DNA of 64,000 nt from Lepus europaeus (GCF_033115175.1 NC_084837.1:67355266-67419265); one strand, 5' to 3'. Shown: positions 48,491-58,763, counted from the first letter of the stretch. Translations and numbers: made by a program. The notes: generated from the sequence alone by a model not told the origin.

Positions 48491-48838
48491 TCCATTTATC
48501 AACTTTTTAAATATTTGACAGATAGAGTTAGATAGTGAGAGAGAGAGACAGAGAGAAAGGTCTTCCTTCCGTTGGTTCACCCCCCAAATGGCCACAATGG
48601 CCAGAACTAAGCCGATCCGAAGCCAGGAGCCAGGTGTTTCCTCTGGGTCTCCCATATGGGTGCAGGGGCCCAAGCACCTGGGCTATCCTTCACTGCCCTC
48701 CTGGGCCACAGCAGAGAGCCGGACTGGAAGAGGAGCAACCGGGACTAGAACCCGGCGCCCATATGGGATGCTGGCACTGCAGGCAGAGGATGAACCAAGT
48801 GAGCCACGGCACCGGCCTCCATTTATCAACTTTTTAAT
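48491..48838 (-). mobile_element. CSINE with 20-bp target-site duplication
   Basis: The perfect duplication tccatttatcaactttttaa occurs at 48491-48510 and 48819-48838, the longest in the window. The copy between is full-length and ends 'gagccacggcaccggcc'. Confidence 0.97.
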
Positions 48839-49343
48839 GTTAAATTTCTGGAAATACAATTTTTTGGGTGCTTGGTTTAAATATTTGTCCCGACAAACTC
48901 ATGCAGCAGTTAATCCCCCAAATCTTATGTTAATGGTATTAAGTGAGCAGAAACATAACCCCACTATGGTGTTTGTAGGAAGATCTTTGGGATGAGCCAG
49001 TCCCAGCGGCAGCGCTGTGGCGTAGCAGGTAAAGCCACTGCCTGCAGTGCTAGCATCCCATATGGGTGCTAGTTCTAATTCCAGCTGCTCCACTTTCGAT
49101 CCAGCTCTCTGCTATGGCCTGGGAAAGCAGCAGAATATGGCCCAAGTCCTTGGGCCCCTGCACCCACATGGGACACCCAGAAAAAGCTCCTGGCTCCTGG
49201 TTACAGATCAGCCCAGCTCCAGCCTTTGCGGCCATTTGGGGAGTGAACCAGTGGATAGAAGACCTCTCTCTCTCCGTGCCTCTGCCCCTCTGTAACTCTG
49301 TTGCTTTCAAATAGATAAATAAATCTTAAAAAAAAGGAAAAGA

Positions 49344-49634
49344 GACAGCGGCGCGAGAGGCTCCGGCGATGCTCATTGGCCAGAGAAGGGCAGGCCGGGC
49401 GTGAGGGCACGCCCCCCGGCGGCCTCGGGTTTGGTTGCGCGGCGGCCGGGGAAGGAGACGCTGCCCTTCCGCGGCGATGGGGTCCCGGCCACGTGGGAGC
49501 GACTTCTGGTATGTGCGTCCCTGTGCTCCCGGGGCCTGGACGGTGCCCGGGACCCAGCCAGCGGCGAGGTGAAGGCCATCTCCTTGGACCAGCTCTAGGC
49601 CCTGAGGGCTGTCGCCTGGGGCGCTGGACCGGCC
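49344..49634 (+). other. MIGA2: MIGA2 retrocopy 5' leader, CpG-rich
   Basis: Visibly CpG-dense sequence between the left duplication and the MIGA2 start codon, in an otherwise AT-rich neighbourhood. It includes attggcc, an inverted CCAAT-type word, at about 49374-49380, and several upstream ATGs. It may be 5' UTR plus promoter-proximal sequence carried by a transcript that began upstream. Whether a spliced leader is represented cannot be told without the parent gene. Confidence 0.6.
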
Positions 49635-50523
49635 ATGGAGTTCCGGCGGACAGAGGGCATGTCCATGATCCAGGCCCTGGCCATGACGGTGGCCGAGATC
49701 CCTGTGTTTCTGTACACGACGTTTGGGCAGTCCGCCTTCTCCCAGCTGCGGCTGACGCCGGGCCTGCGGAAGGTCCTCTTCGCCACAGCCCTGGGGACCG
49801 TGGCCTTTGGCCCTGGCCGCCCACCAGCTGAAGAGGCGGCGGCGGCGGAAGAAGCAAGTGGGCCCCGAGCTGAGAGGCGAGCAGCTGGGCACGGTGCCCC
49901 TGCCCGTCCTCATGGCCAGGAAGATGCCCTCAGGGAAGAGAGGCGGCTCCGGCCGGAGGGTGCAGAGCCCCGGCAGCAAGAGCAACGACACGCTCAGCGG
50001 CATCTCCTCCATCGAGCCCAGCCGGCGCTCCGGCTCCTCCCACAGCCTGGCCTCGGTGGCGGCCGTGAACTCATCCAGCCCCACGTGTCTGGGGCCATGG
50101 GACACCAGAGGGGTGGAGGAGTCCGTGAGCACGAGCGATGGCCACGCCGAGAGCCTCTACATGCAAGGCATGGAGCTGTTCGAGGAGGCCCTGCAGAAGT
50201 GGGAGCAGGCGCTGAGCGTGGGCCAGAGAGGGGACGGCGGCAGTACCCCCACGCCCGGGGACGGCCTACGGGACCCCGAGACTGCGTCGGCAGCGCCGTC
50301 GGAGCCGGAGTCGCAGCACCGGGAGTTCGCCGAGAAGCTGGAGTCGCTGCTGCACCGGGCCTACCACCTGCAGGAGGAGTTCGGCTCCACCTTCCCCTCG
50401 GACTGCGTGCTGCTGGACCTCGAGAGGACGCTCATGCTGCCCCTGGCCGAGAGCTCGCTGCGGCTCCGGGCGGACGACGAGGACAGCCTGACCTCAGAGG
50501 AGTCCTTCTTCTCTGCCACAGAG
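49635..50523 (+). pseudogene. MIGA2: MIGA2 retrocopy, fused coding exons with one frameshift
   Basis: Starts at ATG 49635 (MEFRRTEGMSMIQALAMTV). Two hydrophobic segments lie at about residues 12-28 and 43-62, the expected membrane anchors. After 57 codons an extra T in 'gcctttggcc' (49806-49808) shifts the frame. The MIGA2 reading resumes from 49807 (LALAAHQLK) and stays open to 50523, ending SFFSATE. That end resembles the FFAT-like motif through which MIGA2 binds VAP proteins on the ER. I see no stop codon in either part. Serine-rich middle and the acidic DDEDSLTSEESFF block are preserved. As it stands, translation from the ATG leaves frame after 57 residues. Confidence 0.85.
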
Positions 50524-50888
50524 GTGACTCGCGTGGGGGCGCTAGGGGCGGGGCCTGTGCAGCCGCGGCCGAGCGCTGGGCGTGGGAGCGTGACGTGAGG
50601 GCTGGCTGCTCCTGGGGACTCGGCACAGAGGCCGAGACACTGGGCCGTGGGCCCCGTGGGTGAGAGGGCAGGCCTGCCCCATGGCTGTGTCTCTCGCTGC
50701 CCGCTCGCTGCTGCACACAGCGTGGCCTCTCGGGAGGGCTCCTGGAGGCGGGGACGTGGAAGGCCGGAGCCGGGCGCAGGCCCAGGCCTCCTGGGCTCTG
50801 ACGTCCCCTCGCCAGCGGCACGGGCAGGCACCTGGGACCTGGTGCTGCGGCTGACGCAGGCCTGAGCCGCCCCCTGCCCGCCCCTTAG
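50524..50888 (+). other. MIGA2: Retained MIGA2 intron
   Basis: 365 bp with a GT donor directly after the SFFSATE codons (GAG|GTGACT) and an acceptor 'ccgccccttag' before CTCTTCGAG. GC-rich. The frame stays open into it until a TGA at 50596-50598. It shows that the copied RNA was only partly spliced. Confidence 0.8.
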
Positions 50889-51004
50889 CTCTTCGAGTCC
50901 CTGCACGTGGGAGACTGCCCCATCCCGCTCTCCAGGCTGGCGGCCGCCTACGAGGAGGCCCTGCAGCTGGTGAAGGAGGGGAAGGTGCCCTGCCGGACCC
51001 TCAG
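50889..51004 (+). pseudogene. MIGA2: MIGA2 retrocopy, next exon
   Basis: Open throughout and recognisable: LFESLHVGDCPIPLSRL, then YEEALQLVKEGKVPCRTLR, which directly follows SFFSATE in the normal protein. It ends at a GT donor (CTCAG|GTGCGC), so the exon edges are intact. Readable only if the preceding 365-bp intron is removed. Confidence 0.85.
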
Positions 51005-51400
51005 GTGCGCTGGGGGGTGGCGGGCAGAGGTGGGGGGTTCCGGGGTGCTCGGTGAGGGCCCAGGCTACACTGAGACTGGCGGTGACAAATCAGTGCCATT
51101 AATTCATCAAATGACCGCCAGGCCGTGTTCTCATCGAGGCCTGACCACAGCGACACAGTGGGCGCTGTGCCTGAGCCCAGGGTCTCCAGGTCCACACTGT
51201 GTGGCCGATGGCCCTGCGGGAGTCGCCTCTCGTCTTTCAGCCCATCTGTGGTTGTGGGGGAGACGTTCGTGGGAAATGCATGAAGAGATTGTGTTGATCC
51301 AAGCAATTCTGCACTCTCTGTCTCTCCCTCTCTCTGTAACTCTGCCTTTCAAATGATAAAATAAATCATTAAAAAATAAAATAAAAAGAAAGAGAAAAAA
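51005..51400 (+). terminator. Partial MIGA2 intron ending in a CSINE-derived poly(A) site
   Basis: Intronic sequence to about 51290, then a short CSINE fragment in sense: 'tctctgtctctccctctctc', 'tgtaactctgcctttcaaat' and 'gataaaataaatcattaaaa'. The AATAAA at about 51360-51365 is followed by A-rich sequence and the final poly(A). The parent transcript was probably cleaved and polyadenylated at this intronic SINE. Confidence 0.65.
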
Positions 51401-52680
51401 AAAAAAAAGGAAAAGAATGAGCCATTCCCAAAAAGACAAATACTATATGTTTTCCCTGTGTGATAACTAAAAGGTAATCTATGGAAGTGAAAATTCACTT
51501 TGAGATATGATGATTTTGAACAGTCCTGTCTTGACTGTTGAGTAACAGTTTTTTTTTTTTCATACTGTGTGTTGAACTCTTTGCTTAGTGTAGCGTTGAT
51601 CTTATATGTATAAAGTTAATTGAAAATAGATCTTTGTAAAAAAAGTAAAGATGGGAATAGGAGAGGGAGGAGGAAGGAAGGTGGGAGTGCTGGCAGGAGG
51701 GTAGGTAGGGTGGGAAGTATCATTGTTTCTAAATTTGTATATATGAAAGGCATGAAGTTTGTATACCTTAAATAAAAGGTTTCTAACAAATAAAGAAAAG
51801 GGGATGAAATTAGACTAGGTCATTGGAGCTGAGCCCCAGGGATTGAATCCTGGTGGATTTAGAGGAAGAGGCACAGAGATCAGACACAGGTGTAACACAA
51901 GCAATGCTCCTGCCATGATGCGATGCAGCCATGGGCCCTGGGCAGAGCCTGCGCTGAGTTGTCTGGACTTTGAACCTCCTGAACTGTGGGTCAGCATAAA
52001 CCTCAGGTACTTTGTTACAGTAATGGGAAGCCAAAAAACCCCACTGGGATAAAGGATAGCTATTGTTTCATAAGACTTTTATGAATGGAAAACATGAAAA
52101 GTATACAAAATTTAAGTGTATAGCTCAGCAAAACATCACATAATTACCCAGCTTCAGCCCTCTGAAATCTGTCTCTTATATCCCCTGTCGATCACCAACC
52201 TTGCCTGTTCCCCTGAGGGAACCAGATTGCTAACAACAAACTTCAGATTTGACTGTTTCTGAATGTTATGTGCATGGTCTCAAATGTATTCTTTTGTGTG
52301 GGGTTTCTTTCAATCAATATTTTATTTGTATCTGTGTGACTCACATGGAAATCACTCACTCACAGTCACTGTTGTGTTTATTTCCTTGAATAAGTCTGTG
52401 ATTTTTCAATATTGCTATTGTTGAATAATTTGATTCATTGTCATTTGGCTCCAAAGGATAATGCTGATATTTTCATAAATGTATGCCTTTTCGGGAGCTT
52501 TTTGGTGTGTACATGCACACATTTCTGAAGGGTGCATACCTAGTGGTAGAGGTGAGGGATCATAAAATGCGTGTGTGTCAACTTTCAATAGACCTTGCTG
52601 AGCACCATCAAGATGATTGTTGCAACTGATTCTTCCACTTGCAGTGCTCACATATGGACGTTTCTGTAAACCTTGATGTT

Positions 52681-53049
52681 AAAAAGATGAGATATTGGGG
52701 CCAGCGCCATGGCACAGTAGGTTAATCCTCCACCTGCAGTGCTGGCATCCCATATGGGTGCTGGTTCTAGTCCCGAGTGCCCCTCTTCCAATCCAGCTCT
52801 CTGCTATGGCCTGGGAAAGCAGTAGAAGATGGCCCAAGTCCTTGGGGCCCTGCACCCACGTGGGAGACTGGGAAGAAGCACCTGGCTCCTGGCTTTGGAT
52901 CAGCGCAGCTCCGGCCATCTTGGGAGTGAACCAACAGAAGGAAGACCTCTCTCTCTGTCTCTCCCTCTCACTGTCTATAACTATACCTCTCAAATAAATA
53001 AATAAATAAAAGCTTTAAAAATGTATTATCTAAAAAAAGATGAGCTATT
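52681..53049 (+). mobile_element. CSINE with 16-bp target-site duplication
   Basis: The duplication is aaaaagatgagatatt (52681-52696) and aaaaagatgagctatt (53034-53049), one mismatch. Head 'ggggccagcgccatggcaca'. Confidence 0.96.
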
Positions 53050-53235
53050 ATCATAGCTTCACTGATATTTTATTGTGATCCTACTTTGTATTTCTCTAAT
53101 AAAAATGAAGATGAAGTTCAAAACCTTTAATACATTTGAGTCACTTTAATATTCTCTCTCAGGATGTACTTGTTCAAGTCTCTTGTCTATTTTTCTACAG
53201 GTTATCTGACTTAAACCTGATGTTTCAATTCTTTC

Positions 53236-53565
53236 TTTTTTTTTAAGATTTATTTTTATTTGAAAGAGTTACACAGTGAGAGAGAGGGAGAGGCGTATAT
53301 AGGGAGATCTTCCATCTGCTGGTTCACTTCTGAAATGGCTGCAACAGCCAGGGCTGTGCCAGGCCAGAGTCAGGAGCCAGGAGCTTCTTCCTGGCCTCTC
53401 ACATGAGTGCAGGGGCCCAAGCACATGGATCATTTGCTGCTGCTTTTCCCAGGCCATTAGCAGAGACCTGGATCAGAAGTGGAGCCGCAAAGCTTGAACC
53501 AGCGCCCGTCCGGAATGCCGGTACTGCAGGTGGCTTAACCTGTTACACCACAACAATGGCTCCAG
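53236..53565 (-). mobile_element. CSINE
   Basis: Antisense copy from 'tttttttttaagatttattt' to 'acaccacaacaatggctcc'. Confidence 0.93.
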
Positions 53566-53700
53566 AAGTTCTTTTATCATCTGGACAGAGCCCTTTGTTG
53601 AAAAATGTGTTGCAAATATGTTTTCCCATGCTTATTTTAAATCAGAACCCATAAATATTTGTATGCTCCTGGGATCTGCATTCCACCAATTGGTTTGTCT

Positions 53701-54782
53701 AAACATAGCCTGTAAAGAATATTACATTTTTTTAAAAAAGTCTTTTGTCACACATTGAAGAGGTCTATTTATTTGCTCTGTTTTCAAAAAGTAACAGATT
53801 CTTGAATCTGCTTTCCTTATATTAAGCCAGGCTGATTACGAGGAGTTTCTTAGTTGTCCCAGCTAGAAATGAACTTTCAGAAACAAAGATAATTCGTGTT
53901 CTCGCTTCTGTTGATGCTCCTTTCTGCCTCCTATCTGTTCCAATATGTCTCTTGTCTCTGGTAATTCACCAGTGGTGCTGTTTCTGCATCCTTCCCTCCC
54001 AGCTGGACATCAGAAAACTGTAAATGCTGAGCAAAAACATTTACGACCCAGCCCTTCCCAGAGACCATTTTCAAACGGTCTCCTTGGGACGTCATGCCTC
54101 TCAGACCTGAGGGAGCGTCTCTCCAATGGTGGGATGTTAGAGTTAGGAGGCTGCCGTAGGTAGTTGATCTTTGTACCATGGTGAACAGGAATGGGTGACT
54201 TCCACTTCTGCAGTCAGGAGAAGCGTCATGAGTTGCTCAAAAGTCACTGGGTTCATGTGTAGGAAACAGGGAAAGTTATCAGTATCAGCAGATCTATTTT
54301 TGAGCTTTTTAAAATAGATCTTCTTAATGACCTTAAGGTTCTACCAAATGAGTAGTGATTTCTTCAGCTTCCTCTAGAAACAAACCCTTCTTAATTAACT
54401 TTTATGGAATTGCAAGATTAGACTGCAGCCCCTTTTTGAACCTCTCTTAAGCTAAGAAAAGACAGGAAGATTGTAGGTGGCCCTTCCTTCAATAAACACT
54501 GTCTCTGTCTACTTCCTTTAGTGATGCATAATTGTAAATGCTTTCCCCACTCCCACCATGGGACCCTGGGGTAGTGCTTTGGTTGCTTGGATCTTTTCCT
54601 ATACTGGACTCTTTCTTGCAAAGACCATGTCTACTTACTTCATTTTGGGCACCTCTAGGGACATGGCTGAGTTAACCATGAGAGGCAGTGGAAGGCTTGC
54701 CTGCTGTGTCCACCCTCCACTGTCTAACCCCTCAGCTGCATTAGCTGAGATTCAGTTTTACTTGATTCAGTCTTCTTCATAT
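53701..54782. other. Unassigned sequence
   Basis: No gene or named repeat recognised. Confidence 0.5.
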
Positions 54783-55096
54783 TTTTTAAAAGATTTTATT
54801 ATTTATTGAGTGGTAGAATTAAAGATAGTGAGAGGGAGAGACAGAGAGAGAGGTCATCCATCTACGGTTTACTCCCCAGATGGCCGCAATGGCCAGAGCT
54901 GGGTCAATTTGAAGCCAGGAGCCTTCTGGTCTCTTCCACATGGATGCAGGGGTTCAAGGACTTGGGCCATCTTCTACTGCTTTCCCAGGCCATAGCAGAG
55001 AGCTGGATCGGAAGTGGAGCAGCTAGAACTCGATCCAGCACCCATATGGGAGGCCAGTGCTGCAGGTGGAGGCTTAACCTGCTATGCCACAATGCT
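54783..55096 (-). mobile_element. CSINE
   Basis: Antisense copy with 'tttattatttattgagtggt' and the head at 'atgccacaatgctgccc'. Moderately diverged. Confidence 0.92.
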
Positions 55097-55399
55097 GCCC
55101 TCCCCACCTCAAGGTTTCCTCTTCCACAATCCCATTTAACAACAAATCTGTAGCTTCATCAAACTATAGTGTCACTCCTGGGTCAGGGCACCCTTGCAGA
55201 CACAGCTCTTGGGAAGCCTCCATCTTCTTAACTTTGACCCCTGCTCTTGGACTCCAGCCCTCGCCCACCAAGGGCCTTGGCCCTTGCGTTCTAATTTTCA
55301 AGTCACAATGTCCTCTTAGCATATCCAGTACTCACTGACTTGCAAAGAAACAGCAGAGTTGCAGACTTGCGTTTCTCTCAGGTTGCACAGATTTTTAAA

Positions 55400-57215
55400 A
55401 ATTGAGATGAGGTTTCTATGTGATAAAATCAACTATTTTAATGTGTACAATGCACTGACAGTGCATTCACATTATCATACAACCACCATTTCAGTCTCAT
55501 TTTAAAACATTTTCACCACACCAAAATAATACCTCATTCCCATTCAGCACTCTCTCCTCAGGGCCACTGCCACTCCCTCCTGTCCTTGACAGCCATCACT
55601 CTGCTTTCTGTCTGTGTGGTTATACCAGCTTTGACTGCTTCTTATAAAATGGAATCACACAAAAGTAACCATTTGAGTCTGGCTTCTTGTCACTTGGCTT
55701 GTCTTCAGAGTTTATCCACGCCATAGTGTGTATCAGTACTTCAACCCTTTGGTTGAATATTATTCCATTCTTTGTATATGCCAAATTTTATTTATGCATT
55801 CATCTATTAATAGGCATGCAGGCTATTTTCAGCTTTTGGCTATGGTGATTAATGATGATATGAACATTTGTGTACAAATATTTGCTTATCTATTTCCTTT
55901 CTGTTAGGTTTATACCTACAGGTAGAATCCTTGGGTCATATGGTAATTTTATGTTTAAACTTTTGAGGGATTGCCTTTCTTTCCACAGTGGTAGCACAAT
56001 TTTACATTCCTACATGCTGTGTAAGAGGGTCCCAATTTCTCTGCACTCTTGCAATACTTTTATTTTCCACTAAAACTTTTTTTTTATTAAACTTTTATTT
56101 AATGAATATAAATTTCCAAAGTATAGCTCATGGGTTACAATGGCTTCCCCCCTCCCATAGCTTCCCTCCCGCCCGCAACCCTCCCCCCTCCCGCTCCCTC
56201 TCCCCTTCCATTCATGTAAAGATTCATTTTCAATTCTCTTTGTATACAGAAGATCAGTTTAGTATATATTAGGTAAAGATTTCAACATTTTGCCCATATA
56301 GCAACATCAAGTGAAAAAACTACCATTGGATTACTAATTATAGCATTAAATAGCAATGTACAGCACATTAAAGACAGAGATCCTACATAATTTTTTTTTT
56401 CAAATTAATTAATTTTCTATGCCATTTCCATTTTAACACCAGGTTGTTTTTTTTTTTTTTTCATTTCCAATTCTCTTTATATACAGAAGATCACTTCAGT
56501 ATATAATTAGAAAAGACCTCATCAGTCTGTGCCCACACAGAAACGCAAAGTATAAAAATACTGTTTCAGTACCAGTCATAGCATCACTTGGCTTTAGATG
56601 ACACATTAGGGACAGATCCCACATGGGGTGTAAGTACACAGTGACTCCTGTTGCTGACTTAACAATTTGACACTCCTGTTCATGGCGTCAGTAATCTCCC
56701 TAGGCTTTAGTGTAGCTTTCTAATGGGTGTGAAGTGGTATCGTGTGGTTTTGATTTTTACTTCTGTAATAGCTAATAATGTTGAATATATTTTCAGGTAC
56801 TGTTGTTCACTTGTATATCTTCTTTGGAGAAATGTCTATTGTCTTGATTATTCTAAAATTGAGTTGTTTTGCATTTTGGTTGTTGGGTAGTAAAAGTTCT
56901 TTGTGTATAATGGATATATGATTTGAAAATATTTTCTCCCATTCTATAGGTTATTTTTTCACTCTTTTGATAATCACCTTTGATGCACAATAGTTTTTAA
57001 ATTTTATGAAGCTAAGCTTATCTATTTTCTTTTGTTTAATGTGCTTTTGGTGTCAGATCTAAGAATGTATTGCTAAATCCAAGTCATGAAGATTTATTCC
57101 ATTGCTTTATTCTAGTGCTTATGTTTAGGTCATTGATGCATTCTGAGTTAATTTTTATGTATAGTGTGAGATAAGGACCCAGCTTCTTTTGCATAAGGTA
57201 TACAGTCATCCCAGC
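55400..57215 (-). repeat. Old L1M-type element, antisense, split by a younger L1
   Basis: Long run of diagnostic antisense words: 'atcatacaaccaccatttca', 'ttgaatattattccattctt', 'atatgaacatttgtgtacaa', 'aatccttgggtcatatggta' and 'cacagtggtagcacaatttt'. After the break: 'taatgggtgtgaagtggtat', 'tatatcttctttggagaaat', 'ttttctcccattctataggt' and 'tctgagttaatttttatgta'. The break is filled by the element at 56079. Confidence 0.8.
56079..56705 (-). mobile_element. Lagomorph L1 3' UTR, antisense, nested in an L1M
   Basis: Begins with poly-T and 'attaaacttttatttaatga', then a C-rich polypyrimidine stretch ('cccccctcccgctccctctc'), the complement of the G-rich L1 3' UTR. Two homologous blocks follow: 56228-56400 ('caattctctttgtatacaga') and 56461-56640 ('caattctctttatatacaga'). 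It is homologous to the sense copy at 41.0-41.8 kb. I could not define a target duplication. Confidence 0.85.
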
Positions 57216-57608
57216 AGGCTATGCGTAATTTTATTTGGGAGGGTATGAAATGAAGTTCCCTTCTTGGGAGGTGAACAGATCCCTTGTAGCTAGAAGAACT
57301 GGGCTCTATGGAGGATCCTAGTTTCATGCTCCCTCAGAGTCCCCAGTATTGTAATAAAAACACTGCCACTTGATAACCCTGCAAGCAGTTTACCTTGCTA
57401 GTACTGCAGCTCCTCCTTATGTTGGCTGTCACTCCCTCAGGTACACAGACATAACATATGTACTTATTTGCTCCCATCTGTCTTTCCTTGGCCAATGACT
57501 TTTCTAACTTATACCTATTGGTCCCACTTTAAGGTGCTGAACCATATTGCCAGGCCTGGTCTCCTCCAACTTTAAGTAAATCCAAAGGTCATGCATGGTG
57601 ACTTACTA
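57216..57608. other. Unassigned sequence
   Basis: Nothing recognised. Confidence 0.5.
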
Positions 57609-57965
57609 TTTAAGTATCTTTTTTAAAAAATATATTTTTATTTATTTATTTGAAAGGTGGAGTTATAGACAGTGAGAGAGAGAAACAAAGAGATAGGTCT
57701 TCTGTTCATTGGTTCACTCACCAGTTGGCTGCAATGGCTGGAGCTGTGCCAATCTGAAGCCAGGAGCCAGGAGCTTCTTTGCAGTCTTCCATGTGGGTGC
57801 AGGGGCCCAAGGACCTGGGCCATCCTCTACTGCTTTCCCAGGCCATAGAAGAGAGCTGGATTGGAAGAGGGGCAGCCAGGACTCAAACCAGTACCCATAT
57901 AGGATGCCAGCACCGCAGGCGGAGGATTAACCTACTGTGCCACAGTGCCAACCCTTTAAGTATCT
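57609..57965 (-). mobile_element. CSINE with 11-bp target-site duplication
   Basis: The duplication tttaagtatct is perfect (57609-57619 and 57955-57965) around a full-length antisense copy. Confidence 0.96.
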
Positions 57966-58388
57966 ATTGATTGCTAACAGGTTTTAGAGGGGAAATGTGA
58001 ATTCTTAGCTCTCTGGTTTTGCTAAGTAAGTGAATAGCCTTGAGACAACATATACTAAGTGCACAGTGAGAATGTTCTCTTTCCATTGCCGTCCATTTCC
58101 TATCTAAAGAAACGTCCTGGTGTGGACTAGGAACTGTACTTCGAGTTTATGTGCCTAAACTTCCATTACTCCCTGCTAGCTGCCAACAAGGCAGGGAGGA
58201 GCCTCTTGTGGAAAGAGCATCCTGGGAAATTCAGAGATTAGGATTCTGGTTCTGTTGTTTTCATCAAGTAGAGGTGTTGTAATTGTGTTGAAATTAATAT
58301 TTTTTCATCATTTATAGCAAAATCTTTTTGGCAGGCTTTAAAAATCACACTTGCTGCTTTTACTTCCCAAATGTTTTCACCTGTTCTT
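57966..58388. other. Unassigned sequence
   Basis: Nothing recognised. Confidence 0.5.
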
Positions 58389-58763
58389 AGAAGTGATTTA
58401 AAGAAGTTGCCGTGGCTCAATAGGCTAGTCCTCCACCTGTGGCGCTGGCGCCCCAGGTTCTAGTCCTGGTTGGGGCACTGGATTCTGTCCTGGTTGCTCC
58501 TCTTCCAGTCCAGCTCTCTGCTGTGGCCCAGGAGTGCAGTGGAGGATGGCCCAAGTGTTTGGGCCCTGCACCCGCCTGGGAGACCAGGAGGAAGCACCTG
58601 GCTCCTGGCTTCGGATCGGCGCAGTGTGCCAGCTGCAGTGTGCCGCCTGAGCAGCCTTTGCGGGGTGAACCAACGGCAAAGGAAGACCTTCTTCTCTGTC
58701 TCTCTCTCTCACTGTCCACTCTGCCTGTCAAAAAAAAAAAAAAAAAAAGAGAAGTGATTTAAA
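58389..58763 (+). mobile_element. CSINE, young-type, with 14-bp target-site duplication
   Basis: The perfect duplication agaagtgatttaaa occurs at 58389-58402 and 58750-58763. Sense copy with a 19-A tail. It is the only young-type sense copy in the window. Confidence 0.97.

Larger units (their letters stand above)
49344..51400 (+). pseudogene. MIGA2: Semi-processed retrocopy of MIGA2 (mitoguardin 2)
   Basis: MIGA2 (formerly FAM73B) encodes an outer-mitochondrial-membrane protein that supports mitochondrial fusion and links mitochondria to ER and lipid droplets. I recognise it from the N-terminal stretch FLYTTFGQSAFSQLRLTPGL, the basic block QLKRRRRRKKQVGPE and the helix YMQGMELFEEALQKWEQAL. 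The insert is flanked by a perfect 16-bp duplication aaaaaaaaggaaaaga (49328-49343 and 51401-51416) and ends in poly(A), the marks of L1-driven retroposition. About 296 codons are joined without introns, then a whole intron, a further exon and part of the next intron are retained. It covers roughly the first half of the protein (family about 590 residues) and lacks the C-terminal lipid-transfer domain. The name rests on recall, not a search. MIGA1 fits much less well. Confidence 0.85.
48991..51430 (+). mobile_element. CSINE, split by the MIGA2 retrocopy
   Basis: The sense CSINE body is 49006-49327, head 'gcggcagcgctgtggcgtag', tail 'caaatagataaataaatctt'. Its target duplication reads gatgagccagtccca on the left (48991-49005) and gaatgagccattccca on the right (51415-51430). 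Because the retrocopy sits inside the A-rich tail, the right-hand duplication is displaced by about 2 kb. The duplicated word spans the LTR/L1 join, so the CSINE came after the L1. Confidence 0.85.
48996..51800 (+). mobile_element. Lagomorph L1 3' fragment, interrupted
   Basis: The visible body is 51417-51800: 'aaaaagacaaatactatatg', 'gtcttgactgttgagtaaca', 'gggaataggagagggaggag' and 'taccttaaataaaaggtttc', ending in A's. Its first about ten bases (48996-49005, 'gccagtccca') lie left of the CSINE. All 3' UTR, no coding sequence. Confidence 0.7.
48869..52038 (+). repeat. MaLR-type LTR split by three later insertions
   Basis: Left part 48869-48995: 'tggtttaaatatttgtcccg', 'caaactcatgcagcagttaa' and 'aagatctttgggatga'. 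Right part from 51808: 'ttagactaggtcattggagc', 'tttgaacctcctgaactgtg' and 'taaacctcaggtactttgtt'. Joined in thought, these follow the MST/MLT order ('ctttgggaggtgattaggtcatga', then 'cctccagaactgtga'). The word gggatga appears at both sides of the break (48989-48995 and 51801-51807). It is the likely duplication made when the L1 fragment entered. Confidence 0.65.
52060..53700 (-). repeat. Old L1M-type element, antisense, split by two CSINEs
   Basis: Pieces at 52060-52680, 53050-53235 and 53566-53700 follow one after another in the antisense L1 order: 'gtgtatagctcagcaaaaca', 'tgcatacctagtggtagagg', 'actttgtatttctctaataa', 'ttgttcaagtctcttgtcta' and 'gcaaatatgttttcccatgc'. Confidence 0.65.

Noticed and set aside
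49326-50132. 268-codon minus-strand open frame and overlapping 218-codon frame
   Set aside because: Antisense shadow of the GC-rich MIGA2 retrocopy and its CSINE flank, with no recognisable domain.
49635-50663. 342-codon open frame from the MIGA2 start codon
   Set aside because: Only the first 57 codons read as MIGA2. The rest is the shifted frame in GC-rich DNA and then retained intron, with Arg/Gly/Ala-rich low-complexity content.
50361-50906. 181-codon minus-strand open frame
   Set aside because: Antisense shadow of the retained MIGA2 intron and exon edges.
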